A DNA stretch of 64,000 nucleotides from contig CP093830.1 in the NCBI GenBank assembly GCA_033063855.1, forward strand, positions 9,920,854-9,984,853, in the 5' to 3' direction. Below, piece after piece: positions 38,401 to 48,600 of this stretch (positions within the stretch are counted from its first letter, which is position 1; every line of letters begins with the position of its first letter). The notes under the pieces were generated by a model. The model did no database searches, was not told the origin of the DNA, and was given only the letters and a program-made list of their open reading frames with translations. The position numbers and the translations under genes were made by a program. The stretch is from Smittia aterrima. Its lineage: Eukaryota; Arthropoda; Insecta; Diptera; Chironomidae.

Positions 38401-39980
38401 TATTCATGATGCGTTGAATTACCATCGTTGATTTCCTTTGCATTGCAAATTTTTGTTCGGTGATAATTTAATCAGGAAGAGTGACGAAAGGGGAAGTAGA
38501 AGATGAAATCGAATTAAGGAAACTTACGTCAACTTTGATGCCGGTGTTGAAGAAGAAAGTTTTCCCTGCCGGATGCTCGAATGGTGTGTATCTGTAGAAC
38601 TCGAAGATACCTCGATACCACTTGACACTATAGAGTGGCACGTCGTACACCTCGTAACTGCAATGCAATTGTGCACTTTGTCCTCGACGAATGACTTCAG
38701 GATAAACCGAAAGAGTGAGATTCTTCAATCCTTTACTCGCATCTGCAATAAAAGACGACAAGTAAAATCATTTATTTAGATTTTCCTTTTTGACTTTCAC
38801 GTTTCTCACTCGTCGACGACGTGCGAGGAGAACTATTGTGCTCGTGTAACCAAATTAACAGTTCAGAAGATGTCTCTCGAGAATGTAAACCGAGAGAACG
38901 AGCTTCCATCTCGTTTCGTTCAATTTCAATCGAGATAAATTCATTCGAGATTAAACCTGAAGATTTCCCTTCGCATTGCTTGAAAGCTTTTTTTTCGAAC
39001 GAGAAAGAAATCTTTAATCGCTTTCTTTAAGCTTTTTGTTTGCTCTCGAAATTTCACTTGATCCAGATTGTCAATACAGTTCGAAGGAGAATCTAAAGAA
39101 TTTCCATTTCCTCACTTCAAGACGAGGCGAGGGATGAATGACTTTCGAGTTTTACGGTTGAACAAAATTTCCCTCGATGTCATTCTCAAGGAATTATCAT
39201 CGGTAATCGAGATCTAACTATCAAACTAAAGCGCTTCTCATTGTTAGAACATCATAAAAATCAACCAAGACGATTTACAGACACAAAATCTTCTCCCATA
39301 AAACCTTCAGCAAAGGAAAAGTTTGATCGTTTCCATCCTCACCGACAACGAGGGTTGATGCTCTAATGAAAAAGGTTTTTCTTTCGTTCCGCAAAGTAAA
39401 AGTTAGGACGTTTCTTTTCATCGAGGTCTCTATATCAGCAGTTTCAAACAAACCGACTTTCACTTCGCCTTATCCTCAACCTATATCAAGAGGCTTCGTC
39501 GGAAAAGTCTGATAGCTTTCCCTCGTTATAAATGTCATCCTTAATAAATTCATCATTAAAGGAAGCCATGGCGAGCTTGCTTGAACGTAAAACCATTAAT
39601 TTTGATTGTTTGACAATTTATACTCGTGGGAAGCTTCTCTTCTTTAATTGAAAGATCGTCATGGGCAACTTTCGTTTAACACTAAATTTGAGCGTCGTCA
39701 ATTAAAGCTTTCTCATGCATCAAGGGGTTGATGTGATTATTTTTCTTTCGTCCTGATGTCTTCAGGCGAAGGAAAAGAAATCTTATTATCAAAAGATATT
39801 TCTGTCAGTCATTTTATTCATTCACTCGTCTTTCGCCGCCGTCGCATGGTTATCTCCATCACAACTGATGCGTGTTTACAAATGTGATAAAAAATCAATA
39901 ACAAACTTACTTGTGAATGTGAATAACAACAGCATCACTATAGAGTTCTTAAAGATGATTTTATCTTTCTCCCACGTCAT
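20431..39980 (-). CDS. Beaten-path (Beat) family immunoglobulin protein
   Basis: Beat proteins are secreted or GPI-linked Ig proteins that bind Sidestep-family receptors and guide axons. There are eight exons: 39980-39911, 38742-38528, 37840-37705, 30671-30619, 30558-30478, 21739-21665, 21608-21482 and 20549-20431, giving 291 aa with agreeing phases and GT-AG junctions. Residues 1-23 form the signal peptide. The first Ig domain has the family pattern LHCSYEVYDVPLYSVKWYRG, then FEFYRYTP, with its second cysteine in NISCEVTTESPSF. The second domain opens ELPHLPP, continues GDILRANCSTQPSKP and closes at LILRCTAEVG. The C-terminus is strongly hydrophobic (IYLFSTLFSLWLF) after RSQCSTK, suggesting a GPI signal or membrane anchor. 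The 8.7-kb and 7-kb introns host a Tweedle gene and a ropporin-like gene on the other strand. The Beat subgroup cannot be named from memory. Confidence 0.93.
21740..28141. other. Beat intron 5, gene-poor part
   Basis: Intronic to the beat gene. Open frames such as 22621-22908 (plus) and 22823-23086 (minus) overlap antisense and have no recognisable family or splice context. I see no RNA gene or transposon. Confidence 0.45.
28142..28177 (+). promoter_or_regulatory. TATA box and initiator of the Tweedle gene
   Basis: TATAAAAG sits at 28142-28149 and an arthropod-type initiator TCAGT at 28173-28177. The spacing from TATA to the initiator A (28175) is about 30 bases, as expected for a focused RNA polymerase II promoter. 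Initiation there gives a 5' UTR of about 250 bases before the ATG at 28427. Cuticle protein genes are commonly TATA-driven and strongly induced during moulting. Confidence 0.7.
28427..29792 (+). CDS. Tweedle (TWDL, DUF243) cuticular protein
   Basis: A structural protein of the insect cuticle, secreted by epidermis. Exons are 28427-28441, 29081-29216, 29281-29541 and 29608-29792, giving 198 aa. Exon 1 encodes only MKLFL and the signal peptide continues as MLSLVAFTMA, a split typical of cuticle genes. A Pro/Gly/Gln-rich N-terminal part (NYGPPPPSDNYG, SYGPPGSSYEP) precedes the four conserved Tweedle blocks: KNVYVHLPPND, KHYKLIFIKAPEPPKP, KTLVYVLVKKPEPQP and KPEVYFIKYKKE. The C-terminus ends EEYGAPSTF. 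All junctions are GT-AG with consistent phases. It lies inside the large intron 5 of beat, on the opposite strand, with its own TATA promoter. Confidence 0.95.
29793..30477. other. Beat intron 5, distal part, and Tweedle 3' flank
   Basis: Holds the Tweedle 3' UTR on the plus strand and the start of beat intron 5 (donor just below 30478) on the minus strand. Nothing else is recognised. Confidence 0.45.
30672..33055. other. Beat intron 3, no further gene recognised
   Basis: A 135-residue minus-strand frame at 31107-31514 is the longest open stretch, but it lacks family resemblance and coding character. A CT/CA microsatellite lies near 30825-30842. Confidence 0.45.
33056..34442 (+). repeat. Right arm of the 1.39-kb inverted duplication (parent copy)
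   Basis: This segment holds about 490 bases of 5' flank, exons 1-4 and the first bases of intron 4 of the ropporin-like gene. It is the inverted partner of 17938-19325. It carries the complete gene, so it is the likely source copy. Both ends of homology fall in noncoding DNA, with no terminal repeat or target-site duplication that I can see. Confidence 0.96.
33548..36321 (+). CDS. Ropporin-1-like protein with long C-terminal extension
   Basis: Ropporins are sperm-flagellum proteins that use an N-terminal RIIa dimerisation/docking fold to bind A-kinase anchoring proteins of radial spokes and fibrous sheath. Exons are 33548-33757, 33883-33951, 34094-34192, 34272-34432, 34507-34627 and 34846-36321, giving 711 aa. 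Residues 10-50 are RIIa-like (LKTQPYDLLRWSAAYFRCLS, then PPVKPR). The match to ropporin continues through LLSQVGKGFFVRRD, HWLKLMAVM, CELL and GGSSPVPLWLF. Exon 6 adds residues 221-711, unlike the 212-residue human protein. That part is mostly polar, with an acidic run EDEEEEAEVE and a helical stretch SDYQLLKKFIERAEERQL. Two AATAAA signals lie at 36369-36381. The gene sits inside beat intron 3 on the opposite strand. Unspliced exon 4 would end at ATG-TAA, giving a 180-residue form. Confidence 0.87.
36322..37704. other. Beat intron 3, left of exon 3; ropporin-like 3' UTR
   Basis: The first 60 bases contain the polyadenylation signals of the ropporin-like gene. The rest is AT-rich beat intron with overlapping short frames and no recognisable gene. 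Confidence 0.45.
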
Positions 39981-42113
39981 CGTTACAAAAATTTTTGCTC
40001 TTCAATGATATATGAACGGATTCTTTAGAGTTGAATACTGGTCGTCTACGAGAGGAGACCTCAGGAATTTCTACGAAAGAATTTCAAGAGATTTTCTTCG
40101 TTGCTCGATTTGATTTGGGTTGCTCATCCATGGGGCGAAAGTCAAGGATTTTTTTTTGTGCTCACAGGACGAAGATATTAATTTAGTTTCATGAATAAAG
40201 ATGAGATTGTTGGTGAGAAAAAAAAAAGAGATTTTCCTTTCTTTTTATATCGGAGCACTTCTTTTTTATCGGAACTCGTCTTTATCCTCGACAGTTTGCT
40301 TTCTTCTTTGTTGTGGTTCGTCAGTTACTTTGCTGATTTAACACTTTGTTCACTCTGCCACATTTTTTATCGTTCTTAAGGTTTCATTCGCTTTCCTTTC
40401 TGTCGTCTATAAAGTTTTTAATAAAATTTAGGTTTCAAAGTTCAACGCAGAGAATTCGCGTAATTAGAATCCTTAAGCGAAATTTTCCTAATTAAACTTT
40501 TGGCTCGTCTATAAACACCCTCTTGGCGCAATCAACGAGCGAGAACAAGAAATCGGAATCGGGGAAAATTTTTCTAATTATTCGCAACGAAGAGAAAACA
40601 AAAAATATATTAAACTCATAAAAAATTTTTTTTGTTTCCCTTGGAACACAAATCTACGAGAGTGCGTCTTAATTAGAATATTTTTCTTGCTCCTTCCGTT
40701 CGAATATTTTTTGTGCTGAACGCAACAACAGAAGCAGATTCTTGTTAAATTATAAAACTTAATTACTTTGCTCTCGTAATTTATGTAAGAGAATAAAGCT
40801 GAGGGTGCAAACACATGTTTTGAATTTAATTAAACGATCTCCTCCTCATGTTTCAACATAATTGAACGATGATCGAAACTCTCATTTTCACGACAGCAAG
40901 TGAAGTGATTGTCAATGAATAGAAGCGAAAAAAAAATCTTTTGATGAATTATTCATTTCGAATCTAAATTCAAAATTTTCCTTTCATTTCCAGCAAATTT
41001 ATTGTCGTTATTCCTTATTCATCTAGAAACGATTTCTCACATCCAGTTAAATGATGTAACACAAAAAGGCAGTCGTAATCCCTCACGTCAAAGACGATCG
41101 TTAATTTAAGTTCACAGTATAATCCAGCAATAACTCTTTTCACTTTAAACTGGCATTCAAATCCCTTTGTGCTTGCTTGTAATGTTAATGTCAAGTAAGC
41201 TTTCTTTCAGCAGGTCTCGCGATCTTAGTTTAGCTCACACGATGTTTACCGAAGGACTGATTGAAAATTAGAAACAACATGCGAAACGTGAAGCGATTTC
41301 CAGATTCATCAGCTTGAAAGAGCGAGAGCGAGAGTTTCGGGAAGCTGCGCAAATTGAAGAGAGAGTGGAAGCTTTTGTGACTGAAAGTGGAACACTCGTC
41401 GTGTTGACACACGTGACTTCCATGACCATTTGATAGATTACGACGTGTCATGAATCACAGGAAATCATATCGACTGGAAAAATCAACAATCATGCTAATC
41501 ACTGAATGACAATTAATATTGAACGGGCGTTTCAGTCGCACGCTAAGAAAATTATTCAATCGAAATCAGCTTTTGAATAAATTATCTCAAAACGGTTTTC
41601 AGACAAAACAAAAGCTGAAGCGACTAATTGCCGATGAAACTTACTTCCGTTAGCGGCGTGAAAATAATTTATCAGCGCGAAACATGAAGAGGCAGAATCA
41701 TCGAGAGCTTCGTAACTTATTTTTCTTCAAGTCAAAAAATCAAAACAAACAACGCGAAACAAACTTTACGAGAGAGAGAATTTTGCGGCGTTTCTCTCGC
41801 TCACGATGGAATGAAAAGCATTTTCATGGATCGGAAAATCTTCTGGCCTGAAATGAAAGTTCTGCAGTGGAAGTCGCTATGAGATTTCTTCGATTTTTCC
41901 CCTAAAATCGTTTCACTGCATTTATTGCAAAGAGTTGTCGCAGCAGTCAGCACTCGTAGTTAGTTTTCGTGATAAAAATGATTAATTTGGGGCTTTCTAC
42001 ACCTGCAAACATTGTTATTTGCATTGATCTGTAGTTCTATGTTGACGATGCACTGAAGTTTGTTGAATTTCCCTTTGAAACGCGAGTGAAAATTCCTTTA
42101 AAAGTAAGAAACG
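39981..42113. other. Divergent intergenic region between beat and the KIAA0513 homolog
   Basis: Should contain the minus-strand promoter of beat and the plus-strand promoter of the next gene. I see no coding region. Noncoding 5' exons of either gene cannot be recognised from sequence alone. Confidence 0.4.
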
Positions 42114-44573
42114 ATGAGTAGCGAAAAAGGAAAAGTTCGAGCTTTCATGGGGCAGACACCAAAGAATTTAAAGCAAAAGTTCTTCTCCGTGCTGGGAACG
42201 AGTTCGGAATATAAAAAGCAATTCATTTCTGGCATCTCAAATAAGGTTTGTGCGTCGAATTGTCAGCTCCTTGTTACATAATTCTCTTCATTTCCTGATG
42301 AGAAAATTTAAAATCGATAATTGTTTTGCGTTGCTTATGTGTTGGCTTCACCACAAATTTTGAGTGTTCAATCAATTCAAAAAAGAAAAACAAGAGATTT
42401 TGATTTCGTGGCATTGATTAATTTTGAGTGAAGTGAAATTATTATTGAGTTGAAGCCTTCAAAAGCTCTCTTTTTTATTTCGTGTAACAAAAGTTCTCTC
42501 AACAGAAAACTTTTCACTTTCTTTACTTAATCAACACGTCACGTGTAATTATTGCCATGACATTTTAATTCCTTTCAATGCCAGATTGATGCCGCGTTGA
42601 GCCTCGCTTCCACATCCGAAACAACGGCGGAAAATGTAAATGAGGCAAAGCTTCGAACAAAGCTTAAGGAACAGCACGAGAAAACAACTTGCGCTGAATA
42701 TTCACTCGACGATCACATAATTGATTATGAATTAAGGCGCGTTAAAGAACGACGAGCTCACGAAGAGGTTCTTTCGGGACGTTATCGTCACCCAGCGTTC
42801 ATCGCACGCAACAGTCAAGGTTTTTATCACTGCAAACTCATAATTACTGTCTCTAGCTGTCTCTTCGATCAAAACATTTCAACTTCTTACATTTTTTGTT
42901 CATTTTCAAAATTTCCAATCACGGCCGATTCAAACTTTTTCTTTTCTTACCTTTTTCTCTTTTCAAAAACAAACAAAACAATTGACAATTATCAAAAAAG
43001 GTTTATGATCAGACTCAAGCATCAATCATTCATTCCAAAGCAGCTTTAGAGCAAACGCACCTCAAACGTCCATTCACTTACTAGTGACAGATTGTACCAT
43101 GATTTCAGACAGCTTTCATGTAGAGAGTCCCCAAACGCGCCAGCTTGTATCGCCTGTGCTCGTTGTCGAGAGTCAGAATCATAAACATCAAATCGATTGT
43201 CATGCTAGCAGCACGACGACAATCAATCATCATCCGACGAATATTATTCCCGCTAAAAATCCGAAAACTTTGACTACAAAAGAGAATAATTTGCTAGGCA
43301 TTCCGCCCACAAGCTCGACGGCAACGAGCGAGAGCGGTGACAATTTGAGTCTTTGTGAAGGAAGTTTAGATTCATTGGAAGTTAAAATGTGGCACAAGTC
43401 AGAAACTGAGTCGGTTGCTCCCTCAGCGTGTTCGTCGATCAGCATGGACAGTTCATCGGATGAAGCAACTTTCGAATTTATGAGACGATTTGTTCTGATC
43501 CTCTTCACCGATTCCTTGAACATAACTTTAGAATTGAAGCATCAATTCGGACAATACGCGAGGGTAAGTCGAGTTTGATAAAACAAAATTTATTTTAATT
43601 TTATTTTTCCCTTTAGCTGGCCTCAGGTCGAATGTGGTTTGCTCGCTTTGTAAACGCACAGCGGACAAAGGCAAAGAGAGTTAATGAAACGACATTTTAT
43701 GCTTTGATACAATACTTTGCGATAATTCTATTTGAGTGTAAAGATTGTGAAGATTTCCTTCCTGCGAGGCATTTGATGTCTCTGTGCTTTACATTTTTCC
43801 AGGAAGGTAAAGTCAACTGACCTGGCTTGTGATGGAATTACATAATTTTTCATTCTTTGCAGTTGAAGTACCGGGCTGTGATCCATACAGAGAATATCTT
43901 TTTAATTACCTTAGAGATCAACCGATTTGGCATACGTTGAGATTTTGGAACGCAGCTTTGTTCTATGCGTTGCAAAAGGATAAAGTTCCAAAGCCAGTTG
44001 CAGAAAGTTCACGAAAGTGCTCGAGTAGTCTTCAATTGAAGAACTTTGAAGCGAGTAAAGAAGCCTTAGCTAACAAAGACCCTTCGCAACCTTCACGTTC
44101 GATTTCGGAGTCTTCACTTTCCAGCTCAAGTTCGAATGAGAACGCAAAGTCCAGTGGAAGTACGAGACAGAAAGATTCAGCGAGGAAAGTTAAAAGCTCA
44201 TCGAATGCTGACGACAATACTTTTGATGAAAACGATCATAAGTTAAAGGATAACATGGCATTCAGTCATTTGGGGTAATCGGAATTAATTCAATCAAATT
44301 TAGATTCGTTGCTGATTTTGTCTGTTTTGCAAACAGGTCGCTAACGTGCAACATGCACGCTTTTGGTCTATCCCGCGATTTGTGCTGTGAGTTTATAAAG
44401 AAACAAAGTCAAGTCTTAAATCTAACGAAAGGTAGTAAAAACGCTTCGCGAGTCGATATTAATATAAAACGCTAATAAATCAAAAACTTCTTCCTTCTAC
44501 TTTAGAGCAAGAAAAAATGTTGCACGACAACGTCAATCGACTTTATCGTGAAACCGATCCATGGAGAGAGTGA
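42114..44573 (+). CDS. KIAA0513 homolog (SBF2-domain protein)
   Basis: A conserved cytosolic protein of poorly known function; the vertebrate form is brain-enriched. There are seven exons: 42114-42245, 42585-42819, 43085-43563, 43617-43806, 43863-44274, 44337-44431 and 44506-44573, giving 536 aa. The conserved part starts near residue 250: ATFEFMRRFV, then RMWFARFVNAQR, ETTFYALIQYFAIILFECKD and HLMSLCFTFF. QPIWHTLRFWNAALFYAL follows, and the C-terminus has NMHAFGLSRDLCCEF then EQEKMLHDNVNRLY. Each block aligns with the human protein in order. The same fold occurs in MTMR5/13, but no phosphatase or DENN part is present. The N-terminal half is polar and Ser/Thr-rich. Exon 5 also carries a long Ser-rich linker after the WHTLRF block. 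All junctions are GT-AG with matching phase. Exons 1-2 rest on splice signals only, not on homology. Confidence 0.88.
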
Positions 44574-45608
44574 AAGAAATATTTTCGCCAGACGCTTAGA
44601 CGCTTTGCCTCTGAATTGATCAGAATTCTTCAAAAAAATCGATTGATTTCCTTCAATTTAATCTTTTCCTCTGTCTCTCTCTATCTCTGTCTCGATATCT
44701 GTTAACGTTTTAAATTTTAAATGAGAAAGCATTTTTGATGCTGGAAATTGTTGGTTTTTAGTTAGCGAAATATTAAAAGAAAAAGAAAAAAGCGAAGAGA
44801 GTTTTTTTAGCTTTTGAAAACTTCCAGGAACACGTGAAAACCCGGCAGATGTTGATGTCCAGCTGTTTTCATTCACAAACTCAGCGCAAGCGCTTTAAAG
44901 GAAACTCTCTGTTTATCAACAAAGTTCTCTCGCAACTGCACAACGTGCGTTCGCTCAAACTTATTTTGTTTATTATTTTTCCAGGCAAAAGATTTTCGCT
45001 CGCTCGCGAGAGAAGAAGAAAGTGTAGGTTGCACGCTTTTCAGGTCATGATACAAATGATATTCGCAAGAAGAGAGGAAAATCCCAGAGAAAAATCTATG
45101 GAAACTTTTCTCCACTCGAGATGCAGACATTTTACATTTTTCTTTCATCTGGAGCGGATGCAAAGGGAAATGTGAAAAAGTTTTTGTCAAATTTCGGCTC
45201 AACAATTCAACTTGAAAGCAGCTCAAGTGAGTTATTCTAACAACTGTGTGTTTACTGTGCTTGATTGAGAAACGATTAAGTGTGAAATATCAATCGAAAG
45301 ACGATTGAGACGATGAAAAGTTGGGCGTAACCAATTTCATTACGTAACGAACGAAATTCGTTCATTTTCACCTCGGAAATCGCTGTCGTTTAGTTTGAGG
45401 AAACTTTTGTTTGCTAGCGCAATAACAAATTGTTTGTTTAGCTGAAAGCCGATGAAGTTCCAAAGCTCGCAGGAAAAACAGTTAGGGGAAAATAATTTGC
45501 AGTAATTTTTGTTATCTCACTCGCAGGTTGATAAGGAAATTTCATTAAATGGATTTATTGGAAGAGACGACGTAGAAATAAATGTCATTTCGAGTACAAC
45601 TCATCAAT
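44574..45608. other. Intergenic, upstream of unc79
   Basis: Contains the KIAA0513-homolog 3' UTR, a CT-rich run near 44680-44700 and probably a 5' UTR intron of unc79. A TCACTCGCAG acceptor-like site ends at 45525. The overlapping frames at 44834-45226 on both strands look like chance. Confidence 0.4.
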
Positions 45609-48600
45609 ATGGGTACTCGGGCTGCTGCCTGTAAGTATCAAAACTTCGCAAATTGAAAAGATTTTTCTCAAATTTAAAAATGGCGTCGGAAAATCTTCTC
45701 AAGAAAAACTTTTTTTCAAGCTCAACTTGTGAAGTTGTCGAATTAAAAAATTTCTTGTCTCTTTTTTCAAAACAGTTCAGGCAAAGCTTCGTTGCCTTCA
45801 TGACTATCATCAGCGACTTCTTCACTCTACAGTTCCTCTTCCATCTGGCGTTGATATGGCAAACACCATCAAGTATTTCTCTCAAACCCTTCTCAGTGAG
45901 TATTCGAATTTTCCGAAGCATTTCCCGGTTGATTTTCATCTCCGAGAGAATTTAATGAAAAAACTTTTAAATTTCTCTCAATCAGCTGTTCTCAAAGATG
46001 TTCGTAACTCTCCACTGGACATGATTAAAGATCCGGAAATGGATCAACAGAGAATGTCATCGTATCCAAACCTCGAATATCAAAATCTTTACAATGCAAT
46101 CTGCATGCTCGTAAGTGTTTTCCAAAACATTCTTTCGAAAAGTTTCTTCATGGACTAATCTAAAAATGTTATCTTCCCATTCTCTTTTGTCAGATCGATG
46201 TCACCCCGAACATTCAATATGGAATACAAAGTAAGCAACCACAAAACATTGTTTGACATTAAAAATAACTTTTTATTTTCATTGAATAGTGTTCGGCAAA
46301 GCGATCCTTCAATGCATGGGCTGTATTCTGCCCTTTCTCGATAGAGACCTCATTGATAATCTTCCGTATTTGTGTGCTTCGTTGTTCTCTGTGCTCCCAC
46401 CGCCACTGCATCAAGATATAATCAACTATTTGTGTTACTACATTTTACCGTTCACAATCACACGTCAAGGAGACCAAGAGTCCCTTGTGTGTCAAGCGTC
46501 GGCGTCAGTGTCTTCAGTGATTATGTTCGTGTTTCAATATTCTAATAACTCAGCACATCATTGTCAATTGTTGGAATGTCTAATGACCTTAAAGCACAAC
46601 GTAGTAAAGGATTTGTTATGTGTCATTGCTTATGGAACTGCAACGTCACGCTCGTCAGCGGCGAAACTTTTATTCTACTACTGGCCAGCATTTAATGCTG
46701 ACTTGTTTGACAGGAAAGTTCTCCTTGTCAAGTTCAACAGTAAGTTTAGTTAAGTTTCACTTCATTCAGAATTAAATAAATTCTTTTTAGACGATTTAAT
46801 TCCCTTCGTTTGTCAACGAGATCATTGCACATCGACAGGCAACGCTGAAGCGAGTAAAGTTTGCTATGATCACAATGTCAGCATTCTTCATTCTAACGAG
46901 AACCCACCGCCTCTCTACTGTTGCATTGAATGTGCTAACTCAATTCATCGTGAACACAAAAGCATAATATTCAAGGACATGGTTCACCCAATGCAACAAG
47001 TGTCGATGATTTGCGAGAACAAAAATTGTCGGTCAAGCGATAAGTCAGCGTTTTCAATTTGCTTTTCGTCTGAATGCATCAGCTACAATGGAAATCATCC
47101 AATTCGTTATTGCCATCAATGTCACACGAATCGTCATAACGCAAAGCGAGGAGTTGATCATGTTTATCATCGTTCGCTGTTGCCAGCATGGCAAATGGAC
47201 TTGGAATGCTCTGGTTACATGATTGAAGCTGTTGTTAGTTTGCTTCGTGAAGCGAAGCCACTTAACTTGGACTTGACGAAAGATACAACGACAACTGAGG
47301 GTCGAACGCAAGACAACATTTCTCTTGAAGATCGACAGCAACTGGGGAAATATGGAATTTGGTTGCTTGTCGGTCGTTGCACGCCGACAGTCGACACGCC
47401 AGTTGAAATCTTAGGAAGACTCTTGAACATGTTGTTCCATTGGTTCCACATCACGGCTTATTCGAGTGAAGGTGGAGTCGAGAGCACTTTGGAAAAGTTG
47501 AAGATTGATCATGTTTGTGGATGGCTGAAGGAGATCGCAATCACACACAACAAAGAGTTCATCTCGTGTCTCCTTCCACATCCTCCAGAATACTCAAGAG
47601 TTGGAGGTCACTGGGATACTTTAGCTTCTCGGACGCAGCATTTGAAGGAAGGTCTTCAAAGATTGATTTGTCTTGTTCCTTACGAAGTCATCACTCAAGA
47701 GATTTGGGAAACAGTTATGCCTCACTGGATGGAAGCGATCACAAATGACGTCCCAGAGAAAGAACTTCCCGAACTGAAAATCGTCTTACGAAAGATTTTA
47801 GATCCTTTAGGCTTCGATGCCAAAGCGATGTACAACTTCATCACAATTCGCTTCGAGAAAACAACTGCGAAAGTTCAGATGCAAGCTTTGCATTGGTTGC
47901 AGGTTCTCACGCGACTCGAGATCTTGATTCCATTGCAACAACTCTTTGGAATGTTTGGAGATGGAGTCAGGATTATGAAGCATGGAGTTCAACATGAAAT
48001 TATGAAAGAGAAGGAAAAAGAAATCTTGAAAGCGGGAAAGCAGCTGGCAAAGGAAAAAGATCTTCTTGGTCAACCAGCTCCACCAAGACGAAGTTCAATT
48101 TGTAAGCTAAACTTTGAATTCTTTTGGAATTTGAAATTTATTTTCTTTATCTCATTTTTAGCTCCAGTTGTTGAAGACGAATCAATTTCTGATTCAGCGA
48201 TTTCCGATGATGAACAAACTCCGGCCTCTCGGCCACATCAACAATTCTCAACTGACTCCGAAAACAACTTAACTTGTTGCATTTTGATGATTGACATTTT
48301 GTTGAAGCAAATGGAACTTCAAGACGTTGAACAGCATCAAGGGATCAACACTTCAGTCTGTGAGAATGTTTGTCGATTGCTGAAATGCATGGTAACAGCG
48401 ACTGCTGGAATCAAGTTAGGTCCAGGCACTCACGTTTGCTCTGAGAAAATGGAATGCTTGATCTGTGAAGCGTCTGTCATGTGGCATCAACTCGCGACTA
48501 AAATCGTTCAGTTTATGGCCCCGCAAAATCCAGTTCGACCACCGGATGTGAGTTCCAATCGTTTTTTAAAACTTAAACTTAAAATATTTATTTTAACAGC

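Noticed and set aside
42114..44573. Myotubularin-related SBF1/SBF2 gene
   Set aside because: Only the small SBF2-type region is present, with the KIAA0513 block order and C-terminus; no DENN or phosphatase parts.
44834..45226. Frames of 113 and 117 residues on opposite strands upstream of unc79
   Set aside because: Antisense overlap, no homology; likely unc79 5' region.
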